A stretch of 64,000 nucleotides of DNA from Petasospora fabianii. Its lineage: Eukaryota; Ascomycota; Saccharomycetes; Phaffomycetales; Wickerhamomycetaceae. Location of the stretch: assembly GCA_022641835.1 (NCBI GenBank), contig CP048720.1, positions 700,847 through 764,846 on the forward strand, given 5' to 3'. The notes below the pieces were generated by a model. The model did no database searches and had not been told where the DNA came from. It saw only the letters and a program-made list of their open reading frames with translations. Numbering within the stretch: the stretch's first letter is position 1; every line of letters starts with the position of its first letter. Positions 1 to 10,673 of this stretch are shown piece after piece. Position numbers and translations under genes: made by a program.

Positions 1-1
1 G

Positions 2-3000
2 GTCTCTCTCAAGGAGAAGAATGCTTTTGCCATCAACTTCTTGATCAACTGTTTGAACTCTTCCTTCGATGACCTCGCTGAGATTGCTGCTGACAAGGTT
101 ATCGCTATTTTCTCCTCTTTGAAGTATGAATTCCAGGCTAATCTTGCCAAGTCCATTGTCGATGCTCTCTCCAGAGAAGGTGATATCAGTTTCGATGCTC
201 TCGCCACTTTGCAGTCTCTTCCTTTGGGCGCTGACTTGATTGTTGTCTTACTTAAGGATTCTCAGATCAACAAGAGTGAGGAGCCAAGCGTTGCTAAGAG
301 AAGAAGAAGATCGTCTGCTTCTGCCAGACATGCATTGGGTACAAACGAGCTTTCCAAGCTTGCTGAGACCCATTTGCAAAAGATCACAATCATATTGGAG
401 ACTTTGGATAAGAACCTTTCGAAGATGAGTCCTACCCCTGCTCTCTTGGGTGCTTTATTCAACTTGTTGTCAGACTTGGAAACTTTGGGTTCTGATGCCG
501 GTCTCCCAGTGCTTTATACTCAGGAGACTTTGGCCACAACCATGGTCAAGGTGATTCAGATCTTCAAGGCTCAAAATGTTGCCTTGGAATCCAGCAGTGT
601 TAGAACTGACATCATTGTTGCCACCATCAGAGCTTCGCCATCTCCACAGGTCCAGAACAGACTCTTGCTTGTTGTTTCTGAATTGGCCTCTTTGGCCCCT
701 GAAACTGTTCTCCATTCGGTTATGCCAATCTTCACTTTCATGGGTACCCACACCATCAAGCAAGATGATGAGTTCTCCTACCATACTGTTGAGAAGACCA
801 TTTCCCAGGTTATCCCAGCCTTGGTGAACTACAGTAAGCAGGAGAAATCCTATGAGATTGAGTTCTTGTTGACCAGTTTCGCCACTGCTTTTGAGCACGT
901 TCCAAGACACAGAAGAGTCAGACTTTTCACTACCTTGGCCACTACCCTCGGTTCTGAGTTGTCCATCCACATTGTCCTGTACTTGATTGGTGTTCAGTAC
1001 AACACCGCTCTTACCTCTAACAGAACTGCAGAGTCGAGATCCTTGGTTGACTTCGCTGCTGCCTTCTTGAAGAACTTCAGTGCTGTTGAACAGTTGGTTT
1101 CTATCACCTCCTTCATCAACATCTGGAAAAAGATCCCATCTGTCCCAGTCAAGGAGTTGAATTCTGCTGAGGAGTATGATAGCAGCCCAATCTTCCAGTC
1201 CACTCTTTTCTCCAAGACCGCTACTGAATTGGCTACTTTGAGAACAAAGCTCATTGACTTTGTCGATTTGGCCCTTGTTGGTGCTGAAAACGTTTCCGTT
1301 GCTCCACTCCAGGTTCTTGTCTCTGCTGTCTTGGTTGATGCCCATGTCACCGAAAAGGAGAAGTCAAGTTTGCTCACATCTTTCGGCTCTCTCATCAAGG
1401 CCCTACTCGTGCTTGTCAACTCTGAGTCCCAGGAAACTCCACTTGGTGCTTCCCTCTATGTCTTGATGAGCGATGTGCTTTCATTGCTTCCAATCAAGGA
1501 ATTCGTTACTTCCGTTTCTGAGTTGTTGAGAGACTCATCTATCGACATTGATATTCGTCAGAATGTCACTACGCTCACTTCTGAGAAGTTCGAGCTCGAG
1601 TCAACAGAAAGCGAGGATGCTCAGGAGGCTTCTTCTGCTATGATCTCCATCTTGTTCCAAAATATCGAGTCCGAGTCTCAGCTTGCTCAGGCTTCTTTGG
1701 ATGCTATGAGTTCTTTGGCCAACAAGTTTGGTGGTAACATTCATCCAGATGTTCTTATCAAAGTGTTGGATTTGGCCACTGGTAAGGCTGGTCTCTTGAG
1801 CACTAATGGTGAGGTTATCATCTCCTCGTTGAGTTTGATCACCAACATTGTTTCTGTTCTTGGTATCAAGACCATATCCTACTTTGCAAAGATTGTTCCT
1901 CCATCTCTCAAGATCTTTGAGGATGCAAAGTCACTTGACGACGATGAGGCTAAGGGAAGCATCCAGCTTTCTGTTTTGCTCCTCCTTTCCGCTTTCGTCA
2001 AGCGTATCCCAGCATTTGTCACTACTAATTTGCAGGAGATATTGAAGTGTATCGCCACTGCTTCTGAGGTTTCTGACAACATTAGATCTTCGATCATCCA
2101 GTTGATTGTTCAGAACATGGACCACATTGCTATAATCAAGGCCCTCTCCAACTTGTGGGAAACTGTTCGTGTCTTGGATGCTGCCTCTATCGGTTTGTAT
2201 TTGAACGCATTGGAATCCACTGTTGATGTGATTGATAAGAAGACTGCCACTTCCCAGGCTGCCAGATTCTTCAAGTTGTTGATGCTCCTCTTTGAGTTCA
2301 GAGCTCAGACTGACTTGGACAACAATGCCATTCACAGAATCGAGGCTCTCTTCCACTCAGTTGCCAATAAGTACGTTATGAAGCTGAACGACAAGACATT
2401 CAGACCATTGTTCGCTTTGGTTGTTCGTTGGGCTTTCAACGGTGAAGGTGTTGTCTATGGTAAGATCACTGAGGTTGAGAGATTGACTTCCTTCTACAAG
2501 TTCTTCAACAAGTTGCAGGAGAACTTGAGATCTATTGTGACTACCTACTACACCTACTTCCTTGAGCAGACAGCTGCTGTCTTGAAAAGATATTCTGAGA
2601 ACAAGTTGGATGATGTCAATCTTCGCCGTATCATCTTGAACTCTTTGACCTCGTCCTTCAAGTATGACCAGGATGAGTACTGGCAGACACAGGCCAGATT
2701 CGATGTTATTTCGGAGGCCCTGACCGTTCAGCTGGTCAACATTGGGGAGAGTGTCGGTAAGTACTTGGTCAAGGCTATTGCTGCCCTGGCTCAGAACGCT
2801 GCCTCCGATGAGCACAACCTTGCACTTCAGACCATGTTCGTTACACACATGAGAGCCGAGTGCAAGCCAAGAGAGAAGTTCTGGGCTGTCAGATCTCTCC
2901 AGGCTGTCTACCAGAAGGTTGGTGACCAATGGCTCTCCAACTTGCCACAGTTGGCTCCTATCATTGTGGAGTTGTTGGAGGATGACGACGAGGATGTCGA

Positions 3001-3076
3001 GTTGGCTGTTCGTCGTGGCTTGGTAAAGACATTGGAGGACCACCTCGGTGAGCCTTTCGAGAACTATTTGCATTGA
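2..3076 (+). CDS. UTP10: U3 snoRNP / SSU processome HEAT-repeat protein Utp10 (5' end outside window)
   Basis: Scaffold subunit of the t-UTP/UtpA subcomplex of the small-subunit processome, needed in the nucleolus for 18S pre-rRNA processing and rDNA transcription. The frame is open from the first bases, so the start lies to the left; about 1,024 codons are visible against roughly 1,770 residues in S. cerevisiae, meaning about the last 60% is here. The sequence is almost entirely amphipathic helical (HEAT-like) repeats. Near the C-terminus is the BP28-type block ([14 protein letters not shown], then a conserved [11 protein letters not shown] segment), ending in an acidic [10 protein letters not shown] helix, as in the family. 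No intron is evident. Identity rests on recognition of the C-terminal domain and overall repeat style; confidence is high. The promoter is not in the window. Confidence 0.9.
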   Translation, partial: VSLKEKNAFAINFLINCLNSSFDDLAEIAADKVIAIFSSLKYEFQANLAKSIVDALSREGDISFDALATLQSLPLGADLIVVLLKDSQINKSEEPSVAKRRRRSSASARHALGTNELSKLAETHLQKITIILETLDKNLSKMSPTPALLGALFNLLSDLETLGSDAGLPVLYTQETLATTMVKVIQIFKAQNVALESSSVRTDIIVATIRASPSPQVQNRLLLVVSELASLAPETVLHSVMPIFTFMGTHTIKQDDEFSYHTVEKTISQVIPALVNYSKQEKSYEIEFLLTSFATAFEHVPRHRRVRLFTTLATTLGSELSIHIVLYLIGVQYNTALTSNRTAESRSLVDFAAAFLKNFSAVEQLVSITSFINIWKKIPSVPVKELNSAEEYDSSPIFQSTLFSKTATELATLRTKLIDFVDLALVGAENVSVAPLQVLVSAVLVDAHVTEKEKSSLLTSFGSLIKALLVLVNSESQETPLGASLYVLMSDVLSLLPIKEFVTSVSELLRDSSIDIDIRQNVTTLTSEKFELESTESEDAQEASSAMISILFQNIESESQLAQASLDAMSSLANKFGGNIHPDVLIKVLDLATGKAGLLSTNGEVIISSLSLITNIVSVLGIKTISYFAKIVPPSLKIFEDAKSLDDDEAKGSIQLSVLLLLSAFVKRIPAFVTTNLQEILKCIATASEVSDNIRSSIIQLIVQNMDHIAIIKALSNLWETVRVLDAASIGLYLNALESTVDVIDKKTATSQAARFFKLLMLLFEFRAQTDLDNNAIHRIEALFHSVANKYVMKLNDKTFRPLFALVVRWAFNGEGVVYGKITEVERLTSFYKFFNKLQENLRSIVTTYYTYFLEQTAAVLKRYSENKLDDVNLRRIILNSLTSSFKYDQDEYWQTQARFDVISEALTVQLVNIGESVGKYLVKAIAALAQNAASDEHNLALQTMFVTHMRAECKPREKFWAVRSLQAVYQKVGDQWLSNLPQLAPIIVELLEDDDEDVELAVRRGLVKTLEDHLGEPFENYLH

Positions 3077-3445
3077 TTTACCTAAAAACAAAAGCTTATA
3101 ATCTGCATGTTTCTTAATATATTAACGACTAATAGTGCCGTAATACTTAGTTTATTCGCCACCACATTTTTTAGGACATGCGCGCGCATAAAAAAAAGAA
3201 ATGTGACAGAGCCAATGAGAGGACAAAGATTTGTAAACATATGTAAATGCTTTGTAAATAAAGGTAAAGCTGTTTCTGTCTTAAACTTCATCAGGTCCTC
3301 ATCCTCTCTTTAAAGCAAAGTTTCCTGGCCTAGCTTCTCTCATTTATCATTTATTTCCCCCGCAACCGAACAACCAAACAAATACCCAAGGCTCATTTTG
3401 ACACAAAGCACAAAAGCACACCTTCTGTCATCACATAGCCCCACA
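3077..3445. other. Intergenic: UTP10 3' region and promoter of the small membrane-protein gene
   Basis: 369 bp between two tandem genes. It holds an alternating GCGCGC stretch near 3180 and a pyrimidine-rich stretch just before the next ATG. I see no RNA gene or other coding sequence. Confidence 0.5.
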
Positions 3446-3823
3446 ATGTCCACATTACAACACGCTATTGCAGCCGTCGTACTTTCCGGTGTCTATTATA
3501 TCACTGAAGGGAGACTCAGTGTCGTTCTCTTTCTCGGCTTTGCGTATTTCTTTTACGTGAAGGAGTTCTCTAAGACGGCGACACCATCACGCGATCAAGA
3601 GAAGAGCACTGAAAAGGGTGAACATGAACACGAGCACAAGCACAAGCACAAGAACGGTAAGGGAGGCTGTGGTAGTGCCTGTACGTGTAAGAACAAGAAG
3701 GAGGCACCAAAGAAAACTCTCTCGAGCCTTAAACTGAAGAAGGGATTTGGTCAAAAGAATGCCAACGTCGAAGACAAATCAGTCGCTATTGATTTCACCA
3801 CCACTTTCTCCAAGTCTGCTTGA
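3446..3823 (+). CDS. Small membrane protein with His-rich and Cys-rich segment, unknown function
   Basis: 125-residue predicted protein; not recognised. The ATG at 3446 is preferred over the upstream in-frame TTG at 3398. Residues about 5-45 are hydrophobic with two adjacent segments (IAAVVLSGVYYI and VVLFLGFAYFFYV), suggesting a hairpin or single-pass membrane anchor. A charged stretch follows with alternating His-Glu and His-Lys (HEHEHKHKHK), then a cysteine cluster CGSACTCK, then a Lys-rich tail. The His/Cys cluster could bind metal; that is inference. It is a plausible real gene because it has ATG context, membrane topology and biased composition, but no family match is known to me. Confidence 0.6.
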   Translation: MSTLQHAIAAVVLSGVYYITEGRLSVVLFLGFAYFFYVKEFSKTATPSRDQEKSTEKGEHEHEHKHKHKNGKGGCGSACTCKNKKEAPKKTLSSLKLKKGFGQKNANVEDKSVAIDFTTTFSKSA

Positions 3824-4812
3824 ATGCTTACCGAAACAACATCACATTCTTATATTGCATAACACATCATAGCGTTCTATGATATGTCATAGGGACTGAT
3901 TAATCCACTGCTTACGTCCCACATGGCCCAGTGTCATCAGCTTGTACACAATCGCCACCGTCATCGCTCTATTTGCATGCTTTACATTATTTATTGCACC
4001 CTACTCTCACCTGTAACGCTACTCATCCTGAGAAGTACACTGCCTCATAAGTTATCGTATCAAAGAATACACAAGTAGGCTGAAGTGCTGGCATCTGTGA
4101 TCTGATCAACATATTAATTACTGAAAATGGTTGACATAGTCCGTCTGTACCATCCGGTCAGCTTGATCCAATGAACTGAGAACGAACGACTGTGCCAAGG
4201 GGGTTAATTCTTGAGTTAGTCATAACTGTTTGATTCAAAATATAGGTTTGTCTCTGATCTGCTGCAACTTGAAACTGTAACGTCTTGTAGATTTAGAAGA
4301 GGTTGACAAATCCAACACTGGCACTTGGTTGTTGTAGACAGTTTTGTAAGTATCCAAGTTTGATCAGACGATTTGGCACAGTTCTACTGTCTGGTTTGTA
4401 ATATTTGACCGTCCTTCAGCTTACCGTGACTTCATGTCGAGTAATTGAGATTCAACGGTAGAGCAGCTCGCCAGGTTGTACGCACCCCAAGCGGACTATT
4501 GGTGCACGACTAAAAGCTATCTTAAAGCTCCAGCTTGTACTTTTTGAAAGAAACTTGACTAAGTGGATTAGGTCATACCTTACAAGCTAAACAATATTGC
4601 ATAGTCAGCTCATCCCAAGAGAATCAGCTTAAAAGACGAGATGATAAATGCACCTCAAAAATGTGGAGTAGATGTTGCCCTTATCGTGTGTGTGTCCCCC
4701 CGACCAAGTCACGTGAGTGGCGTTTTCTCATCATCGCGTATAAATGAGTATCAATTTGTACTCTTTATTCATGTTACTCATTTTGAAATAGGTTTAGTGC
4801 CCTACTATACAC
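3824..4812. other. 989-bp gene-free stretch
   Basis: No convincing ORF, tRNA or recognisable ncRNA. Its right end is the promoter of the DUF1992 gene, with a Cbf1-type box at 4708-4716 and a TATA-like GTATAAATG near 4738. The remaining roughly 850 bp is unusually long for this gene-dense window and could host an unannotated RNA, but I cannot support one. Confidence 0.45.
4708..4716 (+). promoter_or_regulatory. Cbf1-type site (GTCACGTGA)
   Basis: GTCACGTGA matches the RTCACRTG consensus bound by the bHLH factor Cbf1. It lies about 100 bp upstream of the mitochondrial DUF1992 gene and about 25 bp before a TATA-like element. Role as a promoter site is inferred from position. Confidence 0.5.
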
Positions 4813-5874
4813 ATGCTCACACGAAGCTCTACACGCCAGCTGAGGCGTTTCTACTCCAGTCGTAAGACAGAAGACGTTGTCGGTGCCTTCACTCAACGAT
4901 TGCAAGACCTTGAGTCCCAATACCCGAAGGAGGATGTCCTTGACTTTGCCTCCTTGATTGATAAGGATCCACGGCTTTCCAAGCTCTCCAAGGAACTCGA
5001 ACAGCGGAAGTTTGACTATAACAACCAAGTTGCTATCCAGGCCACAAAGGTACCGCGGTATGCTGATCGTGCAACCAGGGAAACTGCACACTCGGCACCA
5101 TGGACAGGGACAGAGATGATCCAGGATGCAAATCTCCGTATGCTTGTCGATAAACATCGTATGTCGAGAAGTGCAAGGGAGGCTAAGAAGATCGGTAGGG
5201 CAAGGGATAAGGTGTTGGATTTTAAGATGAACAAATCTGATGATTCGGATGAAGACAAGCAGTTTAGAAAGATCTACACTGAGAAGTTCACCCCGATTGG
5301 ATCCTTCGATAAGATTAAGACTTTGGCAGATGCAAGAATCGAGGACGCTATGAGACGAGGTGAGTTTAAACATATCCCACGAGGGAAAAAACTAGATACG
5401 ACTGTTAAACCTCATGTTGATCGAACTGAGCACCATCTCAACAACATTCTTGTGAAACAGAATCTTTCACCTCCATGGGTCGAGAAGCAGGGTACAGTAA
5501 ATGTGGAGATCAACAGCTGTCGAAAGGAAATCCAGGATAAGTGGATCAGTCATGTCACACACTTCTATGATAAGGACCATACACAGATGAAGAAAGACTT
5601 TGAGGCTCGTTGGTTTAACATCTTCGAAGCTAAGATCCGCTTGGTGAACAACTCCATCAGAAGTTACAACCTACAGGCACCGATGTCCACTCAAAAGTTC
5701 TACTTGCTCCCTGATAAGGAACTGATCAAGTGTTATGAATCGAACGACGTAGATGCTATCCGTGAGAGAGTGAAGAAGGAAGCTGAGGCATTGAAGTTGT
5801 CGAAGGAGAGGGACGCAGAGGAGAAGAGACGCAACAGTACCATTGGAAAGCTACAGTTTTGGAAGAGATGGTAA
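4813..5874 (+). CDS. Mitochondrial DUF1992 (DnaJC28 conserved domain) protein
   Basis: 353 residues. The N-terminus (MLTRSSTRQLRRFYSSRK) is a classic mitochondrial presequence: Arg/Ser-rich, no acidic residue, and an R-F-Y-S-S type cleavage region. Around residues 170-205 the segment DARIEDAMRRGEFKHIPRGKKL has the hallmark DUF1992/DJC28 pattern (I..A...GEF..LPG.GK.L). The C-terminal half is a charged helical region. No J-domain is present, as usual for the fungal members. The likely S. cerevisiae counterpart is YJL147C (MRX5); I am less sure of that name than of the domain. Function is unknown; mitochondrial expression association is plausible. Confidence 0.7.
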   Translation: MLTRSSTRQLRRFYSSRKTEDVVGAFTQRLQDLESQYPKEDVLDFASLIDKDPRLSKLSKELEQRKFDYNNQVAIQATKVPRYADRATRETAHSAPWTGTEMIQDANLRMLVDKHRMSRSAREAKKIGRARDKVLDFKMNKSDDSDEDKQFRKIYTEKFTPIGSFDKIKTLADARIEDAMRRGEFKHIPRGKKLDTTVKPHVDRTEHHLNNILVKQNLSPPWVEKQGTVNVEINSCRKEIQDKWISHVTHFYDKDHTQMKKDFEARWFNIFEAKIRLVNNSIRSYNLQAPMSTQKFYLLPDKELIKCYESNDVDAIRERVKKEAEALKLSKERDAEEKRRNSTIGKLQFWKRW

Positions 5875-6693
5875 TGAATAGACGCTATCTTAATAATCTC
5901 AATATAATGTAGACTTATCGACCGTAGAAGGTAAGAGAGAAGATCAACGTCGATCAAAAACTCGTGCGCATGATCATGCGTTTCGGTCTCTGATAATGGC
6001 GGACTAAGCTAACATAATGAAAGCATTATACTTAGACAGCAAGATTTGAGTGAATTTCTCCATAAATAATGCATTGATGGACTAAAATTGGCTCATTTTA
6101 CGTTTTTACCATTTTTATTTTTTTTTTTGGTTTTTAACTCTTAAAACTTCAGTTGATTTCATAAATTATCATTTTACTAGTTCATCTGGTATCGAACACG
6201 AGCTAAAATAATGGGAGAAAAAGATAACATAATCCACAAATTTGGACAATCTATTATGCCATATTAGTGATTGAAATCTTATCCTAGGCTTGTGGTCTGG
6301 TGAGTCAACTAACCTAGCGGCATAAAAGAGAGATCCGTAGGAGCCCTCTAAGTAGCCTGAACTTGACCTCCTCAGCACCCTTTCAACCCTTCAAGTAATA
6401 ATATGCGAAAGATTAGACACCATTACTAGAAATATGCCACTACTGCATTATAGTATATTACAATGAATAGCCAATATTCACAAGTTACAGAGTCGTTTGC
6501 GGGTGGCCGGCTCACTTGTTTCAAAATTACTTCGGGCTTAATTGAAGAGAAGGGAACCAGATTTCATAACCCTGAACTCGAAAGAAGTACGCTAATCAAG
6601 ATTCATGATGTAATCGTAGTCATTAAGCCAAAGGTCTCACTAAATACAACATAACGACCTCATAATAGTTTATATACAGTCTCAGTAGATGAT
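5875..6693. other. 819-bp convergent intergenic region
   Basis: Lies between the 3' ends of the DUF1992 gene and MRH4. It holds a T-rich tract (about 6106-6130) and one 63-codon ATG ORF at 6463-6654 with no recognisable domain, which I do not call. No RNA gene was recognised. Confidence 0.4.
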
Positions 6694-8397
6694 TCATGAA
6701 CGAGATCTCTTCTTCACAAGGGTCTTGACCCATGGCTTAGTCTTCTTGTCCATTATCACAATGACACGACCACTCTGTCCCATTCTTCCTGTTCTTCCAA
6801 TTCTATGTAGCAGATCAACACTGGTGTTTGGAGAATCATAGAGAACGACGTTACGAACAGCAAAGAAGTTGATACCTCTAGCAGCAAGATCAGTGGTGAC
6901 TAAAACCTTCATCCTTTTCTCCTGGTCACCGGAACCTTCAGCAGCAGCTCTATTCAAGACAATATTTGATCCTGGAACCTTATACTCATCCTTCTTGACC
7001 TCACTTTTCAGGAACTCAGTCAATGGCTTTGGTGGAGTGACAAAAGCAGAGATTTTATCAGCACGCTCAGCTGGCGAATCATCACCAGTGAGACTTACAG
7101 CATCGTGACCATACGCTTGTGAAAGCTTTTGAGCGACAACCTGGGCATCTGGCTTGGAGTTTACAAACACGACACATCTCTTCTCATAAGCACGTTCAGT
7201 ACCGTCCTTATGAATGGCATAAAGAGCCTGAGCCAGGGCCTTAAGTTTGGATCCCTGGTATGGAGACAACTCAGAATCGATAAGTGTAAACTTTACAGAT
7301 TTTGGTGGGGCATGTGTGCGAGGAGACACGAGGAGCTGAGGTGGGTTAGATGGGAACAGTTTCTGTAGTGCAGAGTTGTATTGACTCGAAACAGTGGCGG
7401 AGCAGAGAACAAGACGGTTGATACGGGGCATTTTACGGATGGAGGCGTGTGTCAGTTCCACAAAAGAACGGTCAAGAAGTGTGTCTGCTTCGTCAACCAC
7501 GAGGAATCTTACATGAGCAAAGAGATGTTCTGGACGGGAGATGGCACGAATGTGATCGACTGTAGCGATCTTACCTGGGGTGGTGATGAGGATGTCAATG
7601 CGATTCTTGAAAGCGTCGAGGAGTTCTGTGTGTGCTTCACGATGGCCCCACTTGAAACAGTGGAGACCAAGGGATGATTCAAGACCTTGAATACTCTGAT
7701 AGACTTGGTCCACGAGCTCGTGAGTTGGAAGAAGAACAACAGACCTGATGAGAGCTTTGTCCTTTATGTTATCGAAGCCCTCTTCAAGCTCTTGGCGCTT
7801 GAGGAAGTCGACAAGAGGTGAAAGGTAGGCCCATGTTTTACCAGACCCTGTCTCTGCTGCTAATGTATATGTCCTTAGGTTCTTCTCCATGAGATGTCTT
7901 CCCATACGATGGATAGCGATGGTCTGGATCGGAGTTGGCTTCGGCACCAGTTCTTCAACGTCCTGTCTCTTGTTCTCGTAGTTTTCAGCTCTAAGCACAG
8001 TCTCCTTCGATATCTGCTCAACGATGGCATCCCTTACCTCTGGTAGAAGCCGGAGCTCACTGAAGTCTGTGATCTTCTTCACGAGGTTCTCTCCATCGTG
8101 TAGATCGTCTTTGGTGAAGTTCTCCAGGACAGGAAGCTGAAACTTATCCTTATTCGTCTTTGGTTCCTGAGCCTTCTTCAATTCCCTCTGTCTCTGCATC
8201 TCTTCCCGGGCCTTCTGATCTCTGATTTTCTGTCTCATTAGACCCTTTTCCTGAATCATCTGCTCAACTCGCTTCTCAACGGGCACGATGAGCCTCTTGA
8301 GGGGCATTCGTCTCGCCTTCTTTAGTTGCACCGCTGACGAGGAGAACCCACGGAGGCCACGTCCACAACGGACCAAGTTTGGTCGTAGAGAAAGCAT
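6694..8397 (-). CDS. MRH4: Mitochondrial DEAD-box RNA helicase Mrh4
   Basis: 567 residues (561 in S. cerevisiae). ATP-dependent RNA helicase of the mitochondrial matrix required for late assembly of the large mitoribosomal subunit. The start at 8397 gives a presequence MLSLRPNLVRCGRGLRGFSSS; an in-frame TTG further upstream (8553) is not used because it adds a non-conserved hydrophobic stretch. Motifs: Q-motif region PTPIQTIAI (about 155-163), Walker A AETGSGKT (181-188), TPGK (273-276), DEAD (302-305), SAT (333-335), TTDLAARG and HRIGRTGR in the second RecA lobe. The Lys/Glu-rich linker after the presequence is typical. It is divergent with SRP72, with about 206 bp between the two ATGs. Confidence 0.9.
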   Translation of the reverse strand: MLSLRPNLVRCGRGLRGFSSSAVQLKKARRMPLKRLIVPVEKRVEQMIQEKGLMRQKIRDQKAREEMQRQRELKKAQEPKTNKDKFQLPVLENFTKDDLHDGENLVKKITDFSELRLLPEVRDAIVEQISKETVLRAENYENKRQDVEELVPKPTPIQTIAIHRMGRHLMEKNLRTYTLAAETGSGKTWAYLSPLVDFLKRQELEEGFDNIKDKALIRSVVLLPTHELVDQVYQSIQGLESSLGLHCFKWGHREAHTELLDAFKNRIDILITTPGKIATVDHIRAISRPEHLFAHVRFLVVDEADTLLDRSFVELTHASIRKMPRINRLVLCSATVSSQYNSALQKLFPSNPPQLLVSPRTHAPPKSVKFTLIDSELSPYQGSKLKALAQALYAIHKDGTERAYEKRCVVFVNSKPDAQVVAQKLSQAYGHDAVSLTGDDSPAERADKISAFVTPPKPLTEFLKSEVKKDEYKVPGSNIVLNRAAAEGSGDQEKRMKVLVTTDLAARGINFFAVRNVVLYDSPNTSVDLLHRIGRTGRMGQSGRVIVIMDKKTKPWVKTLVKKRSRS

Positions 8398-8603
8398 CCT
8401 GTGGAAGTTAAAGATGATAAAAGAGATGACCAACCAAACAACCACATCGATCACAGTGTTATTGGGTCCAAGGTAAACTTTTGTGAAGAGGGTGTGCGCA
8501 TACCGAAAAAAAGCGCGGCCATAATCTCGTCGACGTCGAGCTGAGCTTCTCAATCACCTCTTTGGAATGCTAAAAGCAAGCAAAACCCAGTAAGACCATC
8601 ACA

Positions 8604-10409
8604 ATGGCCTCTCTCAACGACCTCTTCAAGGAGCTTGCAGTGCAGGCTGACGAGGGTGAGTACTCTGCGGTCTTTGAACAGGCCTCCGACATTCTCAAAA
8701 GTGCACCACACGACCTCCGTGCCCTCACTCACACCGTCGTGGCCCTCATCCATCTCGAGCGTTACTTGGATGCTCTCCGTTTCCTTAAACAGTACAGTCA
8801 GGCCGATCCAGGCAACTCACTGATTCTTGAGAAGCTTTATGTCTACTACAAGCTGAACTTGGCTACGGAGCTGCGCACTGCTCTCGATTCGATCCCAGAG
8901 TCTGACAACACCAAGGCCATTCTCCATCTCAAGGCACAGTTCCTCTACCAACAAGGAAACTACGCCGAGGCACTCGAAATTTACAGAGATCTTATTAGCC
9001 AGGTGGATTCCCGCCATCCTCTCTACGCTGATCTCGCTATCAACGAGCGTGCTGTCCTCGCCGATGGTATTGCCTCAGGCTCAATTGTTGGAACTACACA
9101 ACCGTCTATCACCGATTCCCCAACCTCCCACGATCTCATTTACAATGAGGCCGCTCTTGCACTGGCTTCTGGTAACACTGATAAGGCCCTGTCACTTTTG
9201 GATGAGGCTGAGCAACTGGCTGCTGCTCTTGATGACGAAGATGAGCTCATCCCAATCCAGCTCCAACGTGCATTTGTTCTCTTCTCCCTCGACAAGACCG
9301 AAGAAGCCATTGAGATCCTTCACAAGGTTGAGAACTTGAAGTCTGATGATAGTCTTGGATCAATCGTTCTATCCAACAACTTGGTTGCCTCGTCGAGCAC
9401 AACCCCATCAGCTGTCTTCTTGTTGAAGGAGCTCCAATTCCCAAACAAGATCAATGAACTTAGTGCCCGTCTCTCTGCAGAGCAGCGCTGCATTCTCTGG
9501 AAGAACTACTACCGTCTTGCAGTCAAGGCAGGAAAACGTGTGCAACTCTCCACATCTGATGGCGCTGATATCACAGGTCGTGTTCTCTCATCTCTTTCCA
9601 AGGCTGGTGTATCCATCACAGACGATAACATCAAGGTCCAGGCTAAGAAGGCACTCAAATACGCTAAAACTGTGAAGACTATCCCTGCTTCTATCGCTGC
9701 TGCTCAATTGAACATCCAAACAGGAAACCTTGACGCTGCCGTATCTGCTTTGGAGGTCCTACCAGACGAGTCTCGTCTCACACCGGGCATCAGTGGTACT
9801 CTTCTATCGCTTTATGCCACTCTCAGTTCCGAGAAGAAGGCAACATCGCTCTTCAATGATGTGACATCTGCATACAAGGGCAAGGAGTTAACATCTATGG
9901 AAAACACCTTCCTCACAACGTTCTATCTCCACTTCTTGTCACACCCAGAACTATCATCAGAGGCTAAAGAGATTCTCAATTCCCTTAATACCAAGAACCC
10001 ATCACATATCATCTCCGCTGCTCTGCATCCAACAGAGCCAGCCACCAATCTCACTCCTCTCTCCGACCTCACATCATCATACACCGTTGAGGATCTCATC
10101 ACAGAGGCCACATCTCATTTGCAATCTCAGTTCACAACCAAGATCCCACCGGCTAAGGTCACCAAGAAACGTGCCAATAAGAAAGGTCGCATTCCAGCCA
10201 CTTTCGATGCCAAGGTCGAGCCTGACCCAGAGAGATGGTTGCCAATGAAGGACCGTTCGTACTATAAGCCAAAGAAGGGTAAAAAGAAGAATGCCAGAGA
10301 CACACAGGGTGGTTCTGCTGATCACACCACTGAGGAGGCATTGAATACCAAACAAAACAGTGCTTCCTCCTCTGCTGGGCAGAAGAAAAAGAAGAAGGGC
10401 AAAAAGTGA
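8604..10409 (+). CDS. SRP72: Signal recognition particle subunit Srp72
   Basis: 601 residues. Core subunit of the SRP, which binds SRP RNA with Srp68 and takes part in co-translational targeting to the ER. The N-terminal two thirds are TPR-like helical repeats (for example ALTHTVVALIHLERYLDALRFLKQY and AQFLYQQGNYAEALEIYRDL). The C-terminus contains the SRP72 RNA-binding signature PDPERWLPMKDRSYYKPKK at roughly residues 540-558, followed by a Lys-rich tail ending KKKKKGKK. The ATG at 8604 has A at -3. No intron. Convergent with CBP3. Confidence 0.93.
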   Translation: MASLNDLFKELAVQADEGEYSAVFEQASDILKSAPHDLRALTHTVVALIHLERYLDALRFLKQYSQADPGNSLILEKLYVYYKLNLATELRTALDSIPESDNTKAILHLKAQFLYQQGNYAEALEIYRDLISQVDSRHPLYADLAINERAVLADGIASGSIVGTTQPSITDSPTSHDLIYNEAALALASGNTDKALSLLDEAEQLAAALDDEDELIPIQLQRAFVLFSLDKTEEAIEILHKVENLKSDDSLGSIVLSNNLVASSSTTPSAVFLLKELQFPNKINELSARLSAEQRCILWKNYYRLAVKAGKRVQLSTSDGADITGRVLSSLSKAGVSITDDNIKVQAKKALKYAKTVKTIPASIAAAQLNIQTGNLDAAVSALEVLPDESRLTPGISGTLLSLYATLSSEKKATSLFNDVTSAYKGKELTSMENTFLTTFYLHFLSHPELSSEAKEILNSLNTKNPSHIISAALHPTEPATNLTPLSDLTSSYTVEDLITEATSHLQSQFTTKIPPAKVTKKRANKKGRIPATFDAKVEPDPERWLPMKDRSYYKPKKGKKKNARDTQGGSADHTTEEALNTKQNSASSSAGQKKKKKGKK

Positions 10410-10673
10410 ATTTGAGACTTTATAATTAATGGATAAGCCCTTTTGGACTAAAACAATTGTAAAAGAATATTTGTCAGCTACAAAGACTTGTATAAAACCA
10501 ACCCATCATCATGAAGAGCGAGGGGAGATCGATTACTCTCTAATATGTACAATTAGCTCTCACTTCTTCAATGAGTGAACTTTAAAAAATCAAACCAGAT
10601 CCTCAAGTGTGTTTCTTTCGTTATTTTCCGTTCTCTAAAATGCCGTAAATGCTCCAAAATGCAGTGATATAAC

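Noticed and set aside
4455-4510. Possible tRNA (A-box-like GGTAGAGCAGCTCGC)
   Set aside because: No B box, T-arm or acceptor stem can be fitted.
4708-4716. CDEI-like sequence suggesting a point centromere
   Set aside because: GTCACGTG matches CDEI, but no AT-rich CDEII of about 80-90 bp and no CDEIII-like element follows; it is better read as a Cbf1 promoter site.
6463-6654. 63-codon ATG frame between the DUF1992 gene and MRH4
   Set aside because: Short, no domain, no promoter evidence; indistinguishable from chance.
8398-8553. 52-residue N-terminal extension of MRH4 from a TTG
   Set aside because: The ATG at 8397 begins a typical presequence; the extension has a non-conserved hydrophobic stretch and lies in the divergent promoter with SRP72.
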